In this document: positions 1-7,805 of the stretch, piece after piece
Layout of the letters: each line of letters opens with the position of its first letter
Position numbering within the stretch: position 1 is the stretch's first letter
Assembly: GCA_033856025.1 (NCBI GenBank)
Contig: JAWVFQ010000036.1
Location: forward strand, 1-64,000
Reading direction: 5' to 3'
DNA from: AC-38 sp033856025
GTDB lineage: Bacteria; Actinomycetota; Thermoleophilia; Solirubrobacterales; Solirubrobacteraceae
DNA length: 64,000 bases
Translations under genes and position numbers: made by a program
The notes under the pieces: generated by a model
The model's database searches: none
What the model saw: only the letters and a program-made list of their open reading frames with translations
Told to the model about the DNA's origin: nothing

Positions 1-1425
1 GTAGTCGTCGCCCTCCTTGATCAGGCCCATCGCGATGCCCGCCACCGGCCGCTTGAGCGGCACGCCGGCGTCCATCAGGCTCAGGGAGCTGCCACAGACG
101 CTGGCCATGGACGACGAGCCGTTGGACTCCAGGATGTCGGAGACCACGCGGATCGTGTACGGGAAGTCGTCCGTGCTCGGGATCATCGGCACCAGCGCCC
201 GCTCGGCGAGCGCGCCGTGGCCGATGTCGCGGCGCTTGGGACCGCGCATGAACCCGGCCTCCCCGACGCTGAACGGCGGGAAGTTGTAGTGGTGCCAGTA
301 GAACTTCGCGGTCTGGAGCCCGAGGGTGTCCAGGCGCATCTCCTCGCGCATGGTGCCCAGGGCGACGACGCTCAGCGCCTGCGTCTGGCCGCGCGTGAAC
401 AGCGCGGACCCGTGCGTGCGCGGGGCGACGCCGACCTCGATGTCGATGTCGCGGATCTCGTCCGTGGCGCGCCCGTCGGGGCGCTTCTTCTGGACGGCGA
501 TGCGCTGGCGGATGGTCTCCTTCTCCAGCTTGTCGACGATCATCTGCGCCGCGGCGCGACGCTCCTTGTCGTCGGCGTCCGGCGCGTACTGCTCGAGCAC
601 CTGCTCCTCGACGGCCTTGATGGCGTCCTGGCGCGCGAGCTTCTCCTCGGTCTGGGTCGCCTCGTCGAGCGCGGCGCCGTGCGAGGACTTGATCTCCTCG
701 AGCAGCTTCTCGTCGACCTGCGGTACCTCGACCTCGAGCTTCTCCTTGCCGGCCTTCTCGGCCAGCTCGCGCTGGAGGGCGCACAGCTTCTTGATGTTGT
801 CGTGGGCGATGTCCAGCGCGTCGAGGATCTCCGCCTCGGAGATCTCGGTCGCGCCCGCCTCCACCATGAGGATCGCGTCCTCGGTGCCGGCCACGACGAG
901 GTCGAGCTCGGAGTTCTCGAGCAGGTCCTCCTCGTTGGGGTTCACGACGAAGTTGCCGTCGATCTTGCCGATCCGCACCGCGCCGACGGGCGTGGGGAAC
1001 GGGATGTTCGACACCATCAGCGCGGCGCTGGCGCCGTTCATCGCGAGGATGTCGTACGGGTGGACGTGATCGATGCTGAGCGGGATCGAGACCAGCTGGG
1101 TCTCGTAGCGCCACCCCTTGGGGAAGAGCGGCCGCAGCGGCCGATCGATCATGCGGGCGGTGAGGGTCCCCTTCTCCCCCGCGCGGCCCTCGCGCTTGAA
1201 GAACGAGCCGGGGATCTTCCCGGCCGCGTACATCCGCTCCTCGACGTCCACCGTCAGCGGGAGGAAGTCCACGTCACGGATGTTCCCTGCGGTCGCGGTG
1301 CCGAGGACCATCGTGTCCCCCGCCTGCACCACGACAGAACCGGAGGCCTGCTTGGCCATCTTGCCGGTCTCGAACGAGATCTCCGTACCTGCGATCTCCA
1401 CGGAGACCCGCGTCACTTCTGCCAT
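1..1425 (-). CDS. pnp: Polyribonucleotide nucleotidyltransferase, C-terminus cut by window edge
   Basis: Phosphorolytic 3'-to-5' exoribonuclease of mRNA decay, a cytoplasmic trimer. 475 codons are visible from ATG at 1425 to the left edge. The first RNase PH-like domain (about residues 5-230) contains MIDRPLRPLFPKG. A charged helical linker follows (about 230-320), then the second RNase PH-like domain opens with KKRPDGRATDEIRDID and carries GFMRGPKRRDIGHGALAERA. The KH and S1 RNA-binding domains should lie outside the window. A good ribosome site (GGAAAGGA) sits 4 bases before the ATG. It is the last gene of the rpsO-side cluster, but separated from rpsO by three other genes. Identity is secure; only the C-terminal third is unseen. 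Confidence 0.97.
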   Translation of the reverse strand, partial: MAEVTRVSVEIAGTEISFETGKMAKQASGSVVVQAGDTMVLGTATAGNIRDVDFLPLTVDVEERMYAAGKIPGSFFKREGRAGEKGTLTARMIDRPLRPLFPKGWRYETQLVSIPLSIDHVHPYDILAMNGASAALMVSNIPFPTPVGAVRIGKIDGNFVVNPNEEDLLENSELDLVVAGTEDAILMVEAGATEISEAEILDALDIAHDNIKKLCALQRELAEKAGKEKLEVEVPQVDEKLLEEIKSSHGAALDEATQTEEKLARQDAIKAVEEQVLEQYAPDADDKERRAAAQMIVDKLEKETIRQRIAVQKKRPDGRATDEIRDIDIEVGVAPRTHGSALFTRGQTQALSVVALGTMREEMRLDTLGLQTAKFYWHHYNFPPFSVGEAGFMRGPKRRDIGHGALAERALVPMIPSTDDFPYTIRVVSDILESNGSSSMASVCGSSLSLMDAGVPLKRPVAGIAMGLIKEGDDY

Positions 1426-1539
1426 GTGTTCCTTTCCTGCCCGCGTCTTCGAATGGTGCGCGGACGCTTACCTAGATCCTTTTGTCGCGTGCCATCGTAG
1501 AGGATCGGCATTCGTCCGCCCGCCGTCGCGGGTGCCGGG
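1426..1539 (-). promoter_or_regulatory. pnp upstream leader (possible, unresolved)
   Basis: 114 bases between the secreted-protein stop and pnp. It holds the pnp ribosome site and a weak GCGTC/GACGC hairpin at 1443-1467. Rfam describes an Actino-pnp RNA motif upstream of pnp in actinobacteria. I cannot confirm a match by eye, so only the position and the hairpin are claimed. Confidence 0.25.
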
Positions 1540-2535
1540 TCAGCGCAGGAGGACCGTCTTGTCCACGGGCGTGGAGCGACGGGTGACGTCGACGATCGTC
1601 CCGACGATCCGGACCTTGACGCTACGGGCGCTCTTGAGCTTGCGCTTGGCGGCCGGCGTGAGCTTCACGAACCCGGTCGTCGAGCCCGCGCGGGTCAGCT
1701 GCACCGTCCCCCGCCCGACCGTCACGACCTTGCGCCCGAACCCGAGCCGCTTCGCCGTCGCCTTGTCCAGCTGAGCCTTCAGCGTCGCCTTCGCCGGAGC
1801 ATTGCCCCGCAGGCTCACGCCGATACCCCGCTTCAACGCCGCCTTGAGCTTCTGCGCGATGGCGCGGAAGGTGTAGGACGTCTGCGTGGTTCCGGCACCA
1901 CCACCGCCGCCACTCGGAGGCGGAGGCGTGCCGGGGCCGCCGACGAAGACGGCGGGCGCCGGACTGACGAGCGCCGAGTCCCCGTCGAAGGCGGCCGCGA
2001 AGCTCAGCTCTCGGAATCCCTTGTCCCCGCACGTCGCCACGGCGTTGGGCGGCGATGCGTTCGGGTCGTCGCGGAACGTGGCCTCGCCATGGCCGCTGCC
2101 GGACTTCTGCCCATGGACCATGAGCGCAACCTCCGTGCCGAACCCGACGATGTCGAGGGTGAATCCGAGGTACGTGTTGCCCGCGTCGCGGAACTGGAGC
2201 CAGCCCTGCGCTCCCTGGGCGTTGGACGAGGCGCAGGACAGAGTCCCGCTGCCGTCGACCTTGGCGACAACCGGCACGTCCTTGATCGTGATCCCGTTGA
2301 GCTTCCCGCTGCACGCGGTGCTCTTGGCAGAGTTGGGGCCGGACCCCTTGGGGTTCGAGAGGAAGTGGTAGGTGTTCGCGCCCGGCGAGCTCATCAGGGG
2401 CTTGTCGAACGTCGCGGCGCCATAGACGTCGCAGTGGGCGTTCTCGAACGTGTTGTCGGCGGCGCTGGCGCCGGCGATCGGTCCGGCGAGCAGGGCTGTG
2501 GTGGCGAGGACGCTCGCCGCAAGTAGAGGTCGCAT
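1540..2535 (-). CDS. Secreted protein of unknown function
   Basis: 331 residues from ATG at 2535. The N-terminus is a clear Sec signal peptide: MRP, hydrophobic core LLAASVLATTALLAG, likely cleavage after ASA near residue 26. The mature part (about 27-200) has five cysteines and no family I recognise. A Pro/Gly/Ser hinge follows at about 205-225. The C-terminal ~110 residues are basic, with repeated Lys-Leu-Lys patterns (QKLKAALKRG, KRKLKSARSVK), a beta-rich style I associate with exported actinobacterial proteins. It sits between the DsbA-like gene and pnp on the same strand. The reading frame stays open upstream to 2961, but that part overlaps the DsbA-like gene antisense-free frame and has no signal peptide, so the internal ATG was chosen. 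Export is well supported; function is not known. Confidence 0.75.
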   Translation of the reverse strand: MRPLLAASVLATTALLAGPIAGASAADNTFENAHCDVYGAATFDKPLMSSPGANTYHFLSNPKGSGPNSAKSTACSGKLNGITIKDVPVVAKVDGSGTLSCASSNAQGAQGWLQFRDAGNTYLGFTLDIVGFGTEVALMVHGQKSGSGHGEATFRDDPNASPPNAVATCGDKGFRELSFAAAFDGDSALVSPAPAVFVGGPGTPPPPSGGGGGAGTTQTSYTFRAIAQKLKAALKRGIGVSLRGNAPAKATLKAQLDKATAKRLGFGRKVVTVGRGTVQLTRAGSTTGFVKLTPAAKRKLKSARSVKVRIVGTIVDVTRRSTPVDKTVLLR

Positions 2536-2546
2536 GCCCCCAACAA

Positions 2547-3062
2547 CTAATTGGTGCGCTGGTTTGTGACGGTGGAGAGGAGATCGTCGGTGGGGACTCC
2601 CGGGTGGGGGTGGCCGGCGACGAAGAACGTGGGGGTTGTCGCTACGCCGGCGCGGATTCCGGACTGGAAGTCGCGGCGGACTCGCTCGAGGACCTCCTCG
2701 GAGCGGCGGTCGACCTCGAAGCGGTCGACGTCGAGGCCGAGCTCCTGGGCTCGGGACCACAGGTGGGGATCGTCGAGGCGGCCCTGGTCGGCGTAGAGCG
2801 AGTCGTGCATCTCCCAGAAGCGGCCCTGGCGGGCGGCGGCCTCGGCGGCGCTGGCCGTGGCCCAGGCGCGGGGATGTTTGGAGCGCACGGGGAAGTGACG
2901 GAAGACGCGGCGAACCGCCTCGTCCCCCAGTCGCACGTGCGCCATGCGGCAGAAGTGGCACTCGAAGTCCGCGTACTCGATGAGAAGCGGAGCCCCCGAC
3001 GGCCCGCGGACATGGTCGTCGTCGGCGAGCGGCGGCAGCGGGGCGCTGCCGAGCTCCGTCAT
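2547..3062 (-). CDS. DsbA-family thioredoxin-like protein
   Basis: 171 residues, thioredoxin fold of the DsbA/FrnE type. The redox motif C-H-F-C is at residues 35-38 (FECHFCRM), and the expected cis-proline loop is seen late in the protein as VATTPTFFVAG. The helical insert between them contains WEMHDSLYADQGRL, usual for DsbA-like proteins. There is no signal peptide, so a cytoplasmic disulfide or peroxide-linked role is more likely than periplasmic oxidation. The gene follows the peroxiredoxin by 7 bases and so probably shares its mRNA; a reductant or partner role for the peroxiredoxin is inference. The family assignment is good, the substrate unknown. Confidence 0.85.
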   Translation of the reverse strand: MTELGSAPLPPLADDDHVRGPSGAPLLIEYADFECHFCRMAHVRLGDEAVRRVFRHFPVRSKHPRAWATASAAEAAARQGRFWEMHDSLYADQGRLDDPHLWSRAQELGLDVDRFEVDRRSEEVLERVRRDFQSGIRAGVATTPTFFVAGHPHPGVPTDDLLSTVTNQRTN

Positions 3063-3069
3063 GCGAGCC

Positions 3070-3528
3070 CTAGGCCGCGAGGCCGTCGAAGATGAGGTTG
3101 GCGCCCGGTAGGACTCCCGGGTGCTCGCCCTCCCAGCTCCACTTCACGACGCCGTCGGGGTCGAGGATCACCAGGGCTCGCGTGGCGGTCCCGGCGGGGT
3201 CGAAGAACACTCCGAACGCCCGCGCCACCTCGCCCTTGGGCTCGAAGTCCGACAGCATCGGGATGTCGACGCCCAGCGAGTCGCGGAAGGCGTGCTGGGA
3301 GTACGACGAGTCCGTCGAGACCCCGTACAGGCGTGCGCCGCCATCCTGCAGCTCCCCCAGCACCTCCTGGTAGAGGTTGAACTGGTCGCTGCACACGGGG
3401 CTGAACGCCGACGGGAAGAACACCAGCACCGTCGTCTGCCCGCGCGCGTCGGCGAGCGTGAACTCCTCCCCCTCCTCGGTGCGAAGCGTGAAGTCGGGCG
3501 CCGGCGTGCCGGGGCCGATCACGCTCAT
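3070..3528 (-). CDS. Peroxiredoxin, single-cysteine (AhpE-like)
   Basis: 152-residue thiol peroxidase reducing hydrogen peroxide or organic peroxides. The peroxidatic cysteine is C46 in PSAFSPVCSDQ, within the family P-x3-[TS]-x2-C motif. It is the only cysteine in the protein, so there is no resolving cysteine and an external thiol is needed. The start ATG at 3528 overlaps the rpsO stop by 4 bases (ATGA), which couples its translation to ribosomal protein S15. The next gene is a DsbA-like thioredoxin that could be its reductant (inference). The AhpE subfamily label rests on the AFSPVC context and length. Confidence 0.9.
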   Translation of the reverse strand: MSVIGPGTPAPDFTLRTEEGEEFTLADARGQTTVLVFFPSAFSPVCSDQFNLYQEVLGELQDGGARLYGVSTDSSYSQHAFRDSLGVDIPMLSDFEPKGEVARAFGVFFDPAGTATRALVILDPDGVVKWSWEGEHPGVLPGANLIFDGLAA

Positions 3529-3794
3529 CGTCGAAGGCCGAGCTCCGAGACGATCGTGCGGTAGCGCTCCACCTCGGAGCGCTGGAGGTACTGGAGCAGG
3601 CGCCGCCGGCGTCCGACGAGCATGAGCAGGCCGCGGCGCGAGTGATGGTCCTTCGTATGCGTGCGCAGGTGCTCGGTCAGGTCGTTGATGCGCTCGGTCA
3701 TCAGCGCGATCTGGACCTCGGGGGTGCCCGTGTCTCCGTCGCCCTTGCCGAACTGGGCGACGAGCTCCTGCTTGCGTTCAGCGGTGACGCTCAT
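3525..3794 (-). CDS. rpsO: 30S ribosomal protein S15
   Basis: 89 residues, the normal length. The sequence carries the signature region LTEHLRTHTKDHHSRRGLLMLVGRRRR in its usual place (residues about 37-66), ending in LQRSEVERYRTIVSELGLRR. It binds 16S rRNA in the central domain and bridges to 23S. I see no Shine-Dalgarno before ATG 3794. A TACGGT hexamer preceded by TG lies 10 bases upstream, which would suit a leaderless or very short leader transcript (inference). Normally rpsO is directly followed by pnp; here three genes intervene. Confidence 0.97.
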   Translation of the reverse strand: MSVTAERKQELVAQFGKGDGDTGTPEVQIALMTERINDLTEHLRTHTKDHHSRRGLLMLVGRRRRLLQYLQRSEVERYRTIVSELGLRR

Positions 3795-3827
3795 GAGGCG
3801 GGGAACCGTAGCAACACTCGGCCGCGC

Positions 3828-4136
3828 TCACGGGTCGCCGAAGATCGCGTGCGTGCCCACGCGCCGCCAGAGGACCCCCGACTCACCGTCGATCTCGACC
3901 CACTCGAACGTCGCCCGTCCGTCGGGCCAGTCCCACGTCATCTCCCAGATCCCCGGTGCGTGCCTGACGGCCTTGACGCGCAGCCGCGCGGGCCACGGCT
4001 CCGCCGGGCGTTCGACGTGCCGGAGCGCAGCGGGGATGAAGTCGTCCCTGACGACCGCACGGAACGCCTCGAACCGCCCGCGCCGCTCGAGCCGGCGGAC
4101 GTCGCCGTCGAAGGCCGGCGTGGTCTGGAACCTCAC
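3828..4136 (-). CDS. Probable RelE/ParE-fold toxin of a type II toxin-antitoxin pair
   Basis: 102 residues. The pattern fits small RelE-like proteins: an N-terminal strand and helix (MRFQTTPAFDGDVRRLERRG), then alternating strands ending with GIWEMTWDWPDGRATFEWVE and a late basic/aromatic strand WRRVGTHAIF. RelE-family toxins usually cleave ribosome-bound mRNA; ParE relatives poison gyrase. I cannot tell which applies. The ATG overlaps the stop of the upstream AbrB-like gene by 4 bases, the usual antitoxin-then-toxin order. It lies 33 bases upstream of rpsO, inside the ribF-rpsO interval. The family call rests on size, fold pattern and partner. Confidence 0.65.
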   Translation of the reverse strand: MRFQTTPAFDGDVRRLERRGRFEAFRAVVRDDFIPAALRHVERPAEPWPARLRVKAVRHAPGIWEMTWDWPDGRATFEWVEIDGESGVLWRRVGTHAIFGDP

Positions 4137-4423
4137 TCCCCGAGGGAGTCCAGGTGCGCGAGCAATTCGTCCCCGTCCGCGTGGACGGCGACCTCGCCGC
4201 GCTCGACATGGCGGTCGACCTCACGCTCGCCCTCCTGCCAGCGTTCGTCCCAGAACCACGCCTGGTCGGCGGGTACCGCGACCTGGGGCCGCAGCTCGAT
4301 GACGCCGTCGGGGCGCTCGGTCAGCTCCACCTGCGCGCCAGCCGCGTCCAGCTTGTGACGCCGCCGGACGTCGGCCGGAAGCGTCAGGACCCCGCGCTCG
4401 CGGAGGGTGAGGTAGACGGCCAC
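4133..4423 (-). CDS. AbrB/MazE-like antitoxin
   Basis: 96 residues from GTG at 4423. The N-terminal half (about 1-48) is a swapped-hairpin AbrB type DNA-binding domain: VYLTLRERGVLTLPADVRRR followed by TERPDGVIELRP. The C-terminal half is acidic and helical (WQEGEREVDRHVERGE), as expected for the toxin-neutralising segment. The following toxin gene overlaps it by 4 bases. Antitoxins of this class usually repress their own promoter, and a good promoter lies directly upstream (4430-4457). The pair sits between ribF and rpsO, in a neighbourhood normally free of such genes. Confidence 0.75.
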   Translation of the reverse strand: MAVYLTLRERGVLTLPADVRRRHKLDAAGAQVELTERPDGVIELRPQVAVPADQAWFWDERWQEGEREVDRHVERGEVAVHADGDELLAHLDSLGE

Positions 4424-4429
4424 CTTTGC

Positions 4430-4457
4430 AGAATAGCAGACATGCGCGGTTGCGGAA
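4430..4457 (-). promoter_or_regulatory. Promoter of the toxin-antitoxin pair
   Basis: Minus strand: extended -10 TGC-TATTCT at 4430-4438 and a weak -35 TTCCGC at 4452-4457, spacer 16. The -35 starts directly after the ribF stop. Only 6 bases separate the -10 from the GTG start, so the transcript would be leaderless or nearly so. Seen by eye, not mapped. Confidence 0.5.
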
Positions 4458-5324
4458 CTAGGACGCGAGCTCCCGGGCGCGGTCCACGTCGCGGGCGATC
4501 TGCTCGACCAGGGCGTCGACCGAGGGGAACAGCTTCTCGCCGCGCAGGCGCTGGAGGAAGTCCAGGCGCAGCTCGTCGCCGTACAGATCGCCCTCGTAAT
4601 CGATGAGGTGAGCCTCGATCAGGACGCCCCGGCCGGTCTCGAACTGCGGGCGCACGCCGATGTTCACGGCCGCGGGGTGGCCGTTGGCCCGGGCCGCGTA
4701 GACACCCTGGTCCGGTCGGACCAGGCGCTCGTCGGGGACCACGTTGGCCGTCGGCCAGCCCAGCTCGCGGCCCCGGCCGTCCCCGTGGACGACCTCGCCG
4801 CGCACCTGGAAGGGGCGGCCCAGGAACGCCTGCGCATGCTCGACCTCTCCCGCCGCCACCAGGCCCCGGATGTGGCTGGAGGAGACCGTCTCCCCCTCCA
4901 CCTCGACCAGGTCCACCACCCGGGTCTCGAAACGGTCGTCGCTCTCCAGCAGCGCCGTGTCGCCCGCCGCCTTGTGCCCGAAGCGGAAGTTGCGGCCCAC
5001 GGCGACGTGCGTCGCCTGGAGGGCGCCGACGAGGACGTCGTCCAGGAACTCCTGCGCGCCGCGCCGCGCGAACTCGGCGTCGAACGGGATGACCACCATC
5101 TCCTGCACCCCCAGCTCCCCCACCAGCTCGGCCTTCACGTCCAGACGCGTCAGGAGCTTGGGCGCCGCGTGGGGCGAGATCACCGTGACGGGATGGGGAT
5201 CGAAGGTCAGGACGGTGTCCGCGCCGCGGATCGCCTCCTGATGGCCCAGGTGAACGCCGTCGAACACCCCGACGGCCAGGCGGCGCGGCCGGGCCTGCGC
5301 CTCGGCGAGCGGAGTGACCTTCAT
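4458..5324 (-). CDS. ribF: Bifunctional riboflavin kinase / FAD synthetase
   Basis: 288 residues. It phosphorylates riboflavin to FMN and adenylates FMN to FAD. The N-terminal nucleotidyltransferase domain shows GVFDGVHLGHQ (residues 19-29) and the SSSHIR loop in place of the common SSTxIR. The C-terminal kinase domain carries GRGRELGWPTANVVP and IEAHLIDYEGDLYG. The start ATG at 5324 overlaps the truB stop by 4 bases; the frame is open much further upstream, but that lies over truB and nrnA and is not coding. This is the conserved truB-ribF order. Length and motifs are normal. Confidence 0.96.
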   Translation of the reverse strand: MKVTPLAEAQARPRRLAVGVFDGVHLGHQEAIRGADTVLTFDPHPVTVISPHAAPKLLTRLDVKAELVGELGVQEMVVIPFDAEFARRGAQEFLDDVLVGALQATHVAVGRNFRFGHKAAGDTALLESDDRFETRVVDLVEVEGETVSSSHIRGLVAAGEVEHAQAFLGRPFQVRGEVVHGDGRGRELGWPTANVVPDERLVRPDQGVYAARANGHPAAVNIGVRPQFETGRGVLIEAHLIDYEGDLYGDELRLDFLQRLRGEKLFPSVDALVEQIARDVDRARELAS

Positions 5325-6130
5325 GACGCCCGGAACCCTACGACGGGCTTGAGCAGGCCGTCCTCGCGCGGCTCGGCGATCGCGATGAGACCGCGCTCGT
5401 CGGTGAGCCGGACCGGGCCCGAAGGGGCCTCCCCGGAGACGTCCGGCACGGGGATGGCGACGCCGTGCCTGGCCTTGCGGGCATCTTCTCCGGTGAGGGC
5501 GACGCCGGGAAGGAACGAGAGTGCGTCGTTCAGTGGGACGATCGTCGACGAATCGGCGTCGTCGACGGAGAACGGGCCGATGGCGGTGCGCCGGAGGGAC
5601 TCGGTGTAGGCGTCGCCCAGGTCCGCGATCAGGCTGCGCACGTAGGTGCCCGAGGAGCACTCGATCTCGAAGGTGGCTCGGTCGGCCTCGCGAGACACCA
5701 GGTCGAAGCGGCGCACCTCGACGACGCGCTCGGCCGTCTCCACGTCCTCCCCGCGGCGCGCCCGCGCGTACGCGCGCTCGCCGTCCACCTTCACGGCGGA
5801 ATGCGCCGGCGGGCGCTGGCGCAGCTCGCCGACCGGCAGGACGAGCTCGCCGGGCACGACGCCGGTCTCGGTGATCTCGCCGTCGGGATCCCCGGTGGAC
5901 GACACCGCCCCGAAGCGCGCCGTCGCCACGTACGTCTTGGGCAGGGCCATGAGGAAGCGCTGCGCGCGCGTCGCCCGCCCCACCAGGACGAGCAGCAGGC
6001 CCGTGGCGAAGGGATCGAGCGTCCCCGCATGCCCGACGCGCCGCTTGCCCGGCAGGTCGCGGCGCACCGCGGCGACGACGTCGTGCGAGGTCTTCCCGGC
6101 CGGCTTGTCGGCGAGGAGAACTCCGTCCAC
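5321..6130 (-). CDS. truB: tRNA pseudouridine(55) synthase
   Basis: 269 residues. It makes pseudouridine 55 in the T-loop of tRNAs. The catalytic aspartate is D39 in RRVGHAGTLDPFATG, with the second motif GELRQRPPAHSAVKVDGERAYARAR and the third CSSGTYVRSLIADLG. The C-terminal ~50 residues form the small PUA-like tail of bacterial TruB. The start is taken as GTG at 6130, which overlaps the nrnA stop (TAGTG) and gives VDGVLLADKPAGKTSHDVV, the standard N-terminus. The track-length frame upstream is over nrnA and was ignored. Confidence 0.96.
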   Translation of the reverse strand: MDGVLLADKPAGKTSHDVVAAVRRDLPGKRRVGHAGTLDPFATGLLLVLVGRATRAQRFLMALPKTYVATARFGAVSSTGDPDGEITETGVVPGELVLPVGELRQRPPAHSAVKVDGERAYARARRGEDVETAERVVEVRRFDLVSREADRATFEIECSSGTYVRSLIADLGDAYTESLRRTAIGPFSVDDADSSTIVPLNDALSFLPGVALTGEDARKARHGVAIPVPDVSGEAPSGPVRLTDERGLIAIAEPREDGLLKPVVGFRAS

Positions 6131-7125
6131 TACAGCTGCGCCGCGATCTCGGCGCGCAGGAACTCGACCAGCTCCGGCCACTCCATGGTGGTCCCGAAGC
6201 CGGCGGCCTGGCGGTGCCCGCCGCCGCCCTGGGCGCGGGCGATGGCCGAGACGTCGACGCGCTCGTCGGTGGCGCGCAGCGAGACCTTGCGCCGCCCCTC
6301 CTGCCCCGGGCCCAGCAGATCGCGGACCAGGCCGGCCACGGCCGTGCCGCTGACCGAGCGCAGGTGGTCGACCACCCCCTCGGAGTAGTTCTCCTCCGCC
6401 CCGGTCTCGGCGTAGTCCGCGGCATTCAGGCGCGTGAGGGTCAGCCGGCCGTCGTCGTAGCGCTCGACATGAGCCAGCGCCCGGGCCAGCAGCTCGAGCT
6501 TGCCGTAGGGGATCCCCTCGTACAGGCGCCGGTACATCTCGTGGACGTCCACGCCCGCCGCGATCAGCTCGGCCGCCATGACGTGGGCGCGAGTGCCCGT
6601 GTTCTCGTACATGAAGCGGCCGGTGTCGGTGACCAGGCCGACGTAGAGGGCCTCGGCGATCGACGTGGAGGGCTCCACGCCCAGGCCGCGCATGAGGTCC
6701 CACACGATCTCCGCCGTGCACGACGCCTCGGGAACGACGTGGTTGACGGTCCCGAACTGGGTGTTGTCGTGGTGGTGGTCGATGTTGAGGATGTGCGCGC
6801 CCTCGCGCTTGAGGATGTCGGCCGGGTTGCGGTCGATGTTGCCGCAGTCCAGGAAGACCACCGTGCGCTCCTCGACGTCGTCCGGGGCCACGCTGACCAG
6901 GCCGTCGAGCAGGAAGAAGCGGTACTCGTAGGGCAGCGGGAACTCGTCGGCCGCCATGAACATCATGGAGTCCTTGCCCAGGCGACCCAGGACCTCGTTC
7001 ATCGCCACGAGGGAGCCCAGCGCGTCCCCGTCGGGGTTCTCGTGCGTCACGAGGATGAGGCGGTCCGCGTCGCGCAGCTCGCCCAGGACGCGCTCGCGCG
7101 ACTCCGTGGAGACGGTGGCGCTCAC
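6130..7125 (-). CDS. nrnA: DHH/DHHA1 phosphoesterase, nanoRNase / pAp phosphatase type
   Basis: 331 residues. The DHH domain has HENPDGDALGS (28-38), FLDCGN (91-96) and DHHHDN (116-121), the Mn-binding motifs. The DHHA1 domain ends with GGGGHRQAAG (300-309). This family degrades 2-5 nucleotide RNAs and may dephosphorylate pAp; in mycobacteria relatives also cleave c-di-AMP or pGpG. Which activity dominates here is not visible. It lies between rbfA and truB, the conserved position in actinobacteria and firmicutes, with ATGA coupling to rbfA. Confidence 0.93.
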   Translation of the reverse strand: MSATVSTESRERVLGELRDADRLILVTHENPDGDALGSLVAMNEVLGRLGKDSMMFMAADEFPLPYEYRFFLLDGLVSVAPDDVEERTVVFLDCGNIDRNPADILKREGAHILNIDHHHDNTQFGTVNHVVPEASCTAEIVWDLMRGLGVEPSTSIAEALYVGLVTDTGRFMYENTGTRAHVMAAELIAAGVDVHEMYRRLYEGIPYGKLELLARALAHVERYDDGRLTLTRLNAADYAETGAEENYSEGVVDHLRSVSGTAVAGLVRDLLGPGQEGRRKVSLRATDERVDVSAIARAQGGGGHRQAAGFGTTMEWPELVEFLRAEIAAQL

Positions 7126-7469
7126 CGCTCCCCCAGCTCGCGGTCGATCAGCTCGGACAGGCGCATCCCGCGCTCGACGCTGTCGTCGTAGACGAAGTCC
7201 AGGGTCGGCGTGTGCTTGAGACGCAGCTCGGACGCCACGCGGCGCTGGAGGAAGCCGTGCGCCGAGCGCAGCCCGTCCAGCGACGCCTCGCGCGCCGCTT
7301 CGTCGCCGAGGACGCTCACGTAGACGCGGGCATGGCGAAGGTCGGGGCTGGTCTTGACTCCGGTCACGGTCACGAAACCCACGCGCGGGTCCTTGAGGTC
7401 CGTGGCGACGGCGTCGCTCAGAACCTGGCGGACGGCCTCATCGACCCGGCGCAGGCGCTCTCCAGCCAT
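7122..7469 (-). CDS. rbfA: Ribosome-binding factor A
   Basis: 115 residues, usual length. It is a KH-like 30S maturation factor that acts on the 5' end of 16S rRNA. The family landmarks DPRVGFVTVTGVKTSPDLRH and AHGFLQRRVASELRLKHTP are present, with VYDDSVERGMRLSELI near the end. The start at 7469 is ATG. It is followed with a 4-base overlap by nrnA. The preceding gene ends 12 bases upstream. Confidence 0.96.
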   Translation of the reverse strand: MAGERLRRVDEAVRQVLSDAVATDLKDPRVGFVTVTGVKTSPDLRHARVYVSVLGDEAAREASLDGLRSAHGFLQRRVASELRLKHTPTLDFVYDDSVERGMRLSELIDRELGER

Positions 7470-7481
7470 CCTAGCCCCTGC

Positions 7482-7805
7482 TCAGTCGAGGAGGTCGCGC
7501 AGGGAATTGACCGTCTTCTGGACCGTGACGCCGGAGGGAAACCGTGCGTCCAGCCACCCCTCCAGTCGGTCGCAGACCTCGTCCAGGCGCCCCGGCGAGC
7601 CCGCCGTGAACGCCGCCACGACGGTGGCCAGCTGCCAGCGGTCGTGCGGGCCCGCCTCGGCCACGGTCCCGCCCAGGCGCTGGACGTAGGCCTTCACGGG
7701 CGCCAGCTCGCGCCGGCGTGCCTTCAGGCTCCCGGCCTCCGGGAAGTGCAGCTCGACCTTCAGGACCGCGACGTACGCCTGGGCGCCGTTGCGGCCGGCC
7801 GTCAA
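7482..7805 (-). CDS. ylxP: DUF503 / YlxP-like protein
   Basis: About 107 residues. The core reads VAVLKVELHFPEAGSLKARR and ends in VTVQKTVNSLRDLLD, the DUF503 family found between infB and rbfA in many Gram-positive bacteria. In B. subtilis YlxP is a ribosome-assembly-associated protein. The only start that keeps the conserved N-terminal strand is TTG at 7805, overlapping the infB stop as TTGA; there is no ATG or GTG before the core. The same frame is open far upstream over infB, which is not coding. Confidence 0.85.
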   Translation of the reverse strand: MTAGRNGAQAYVAVLKVELHFPEAGSLKARRRELAPVKAYVQRLGGTVAEAGPHDRWQLATVVAAFTAGSPGRLDEVCDRLEGWLDARFPSGVTVQKTVNSLRDLLD

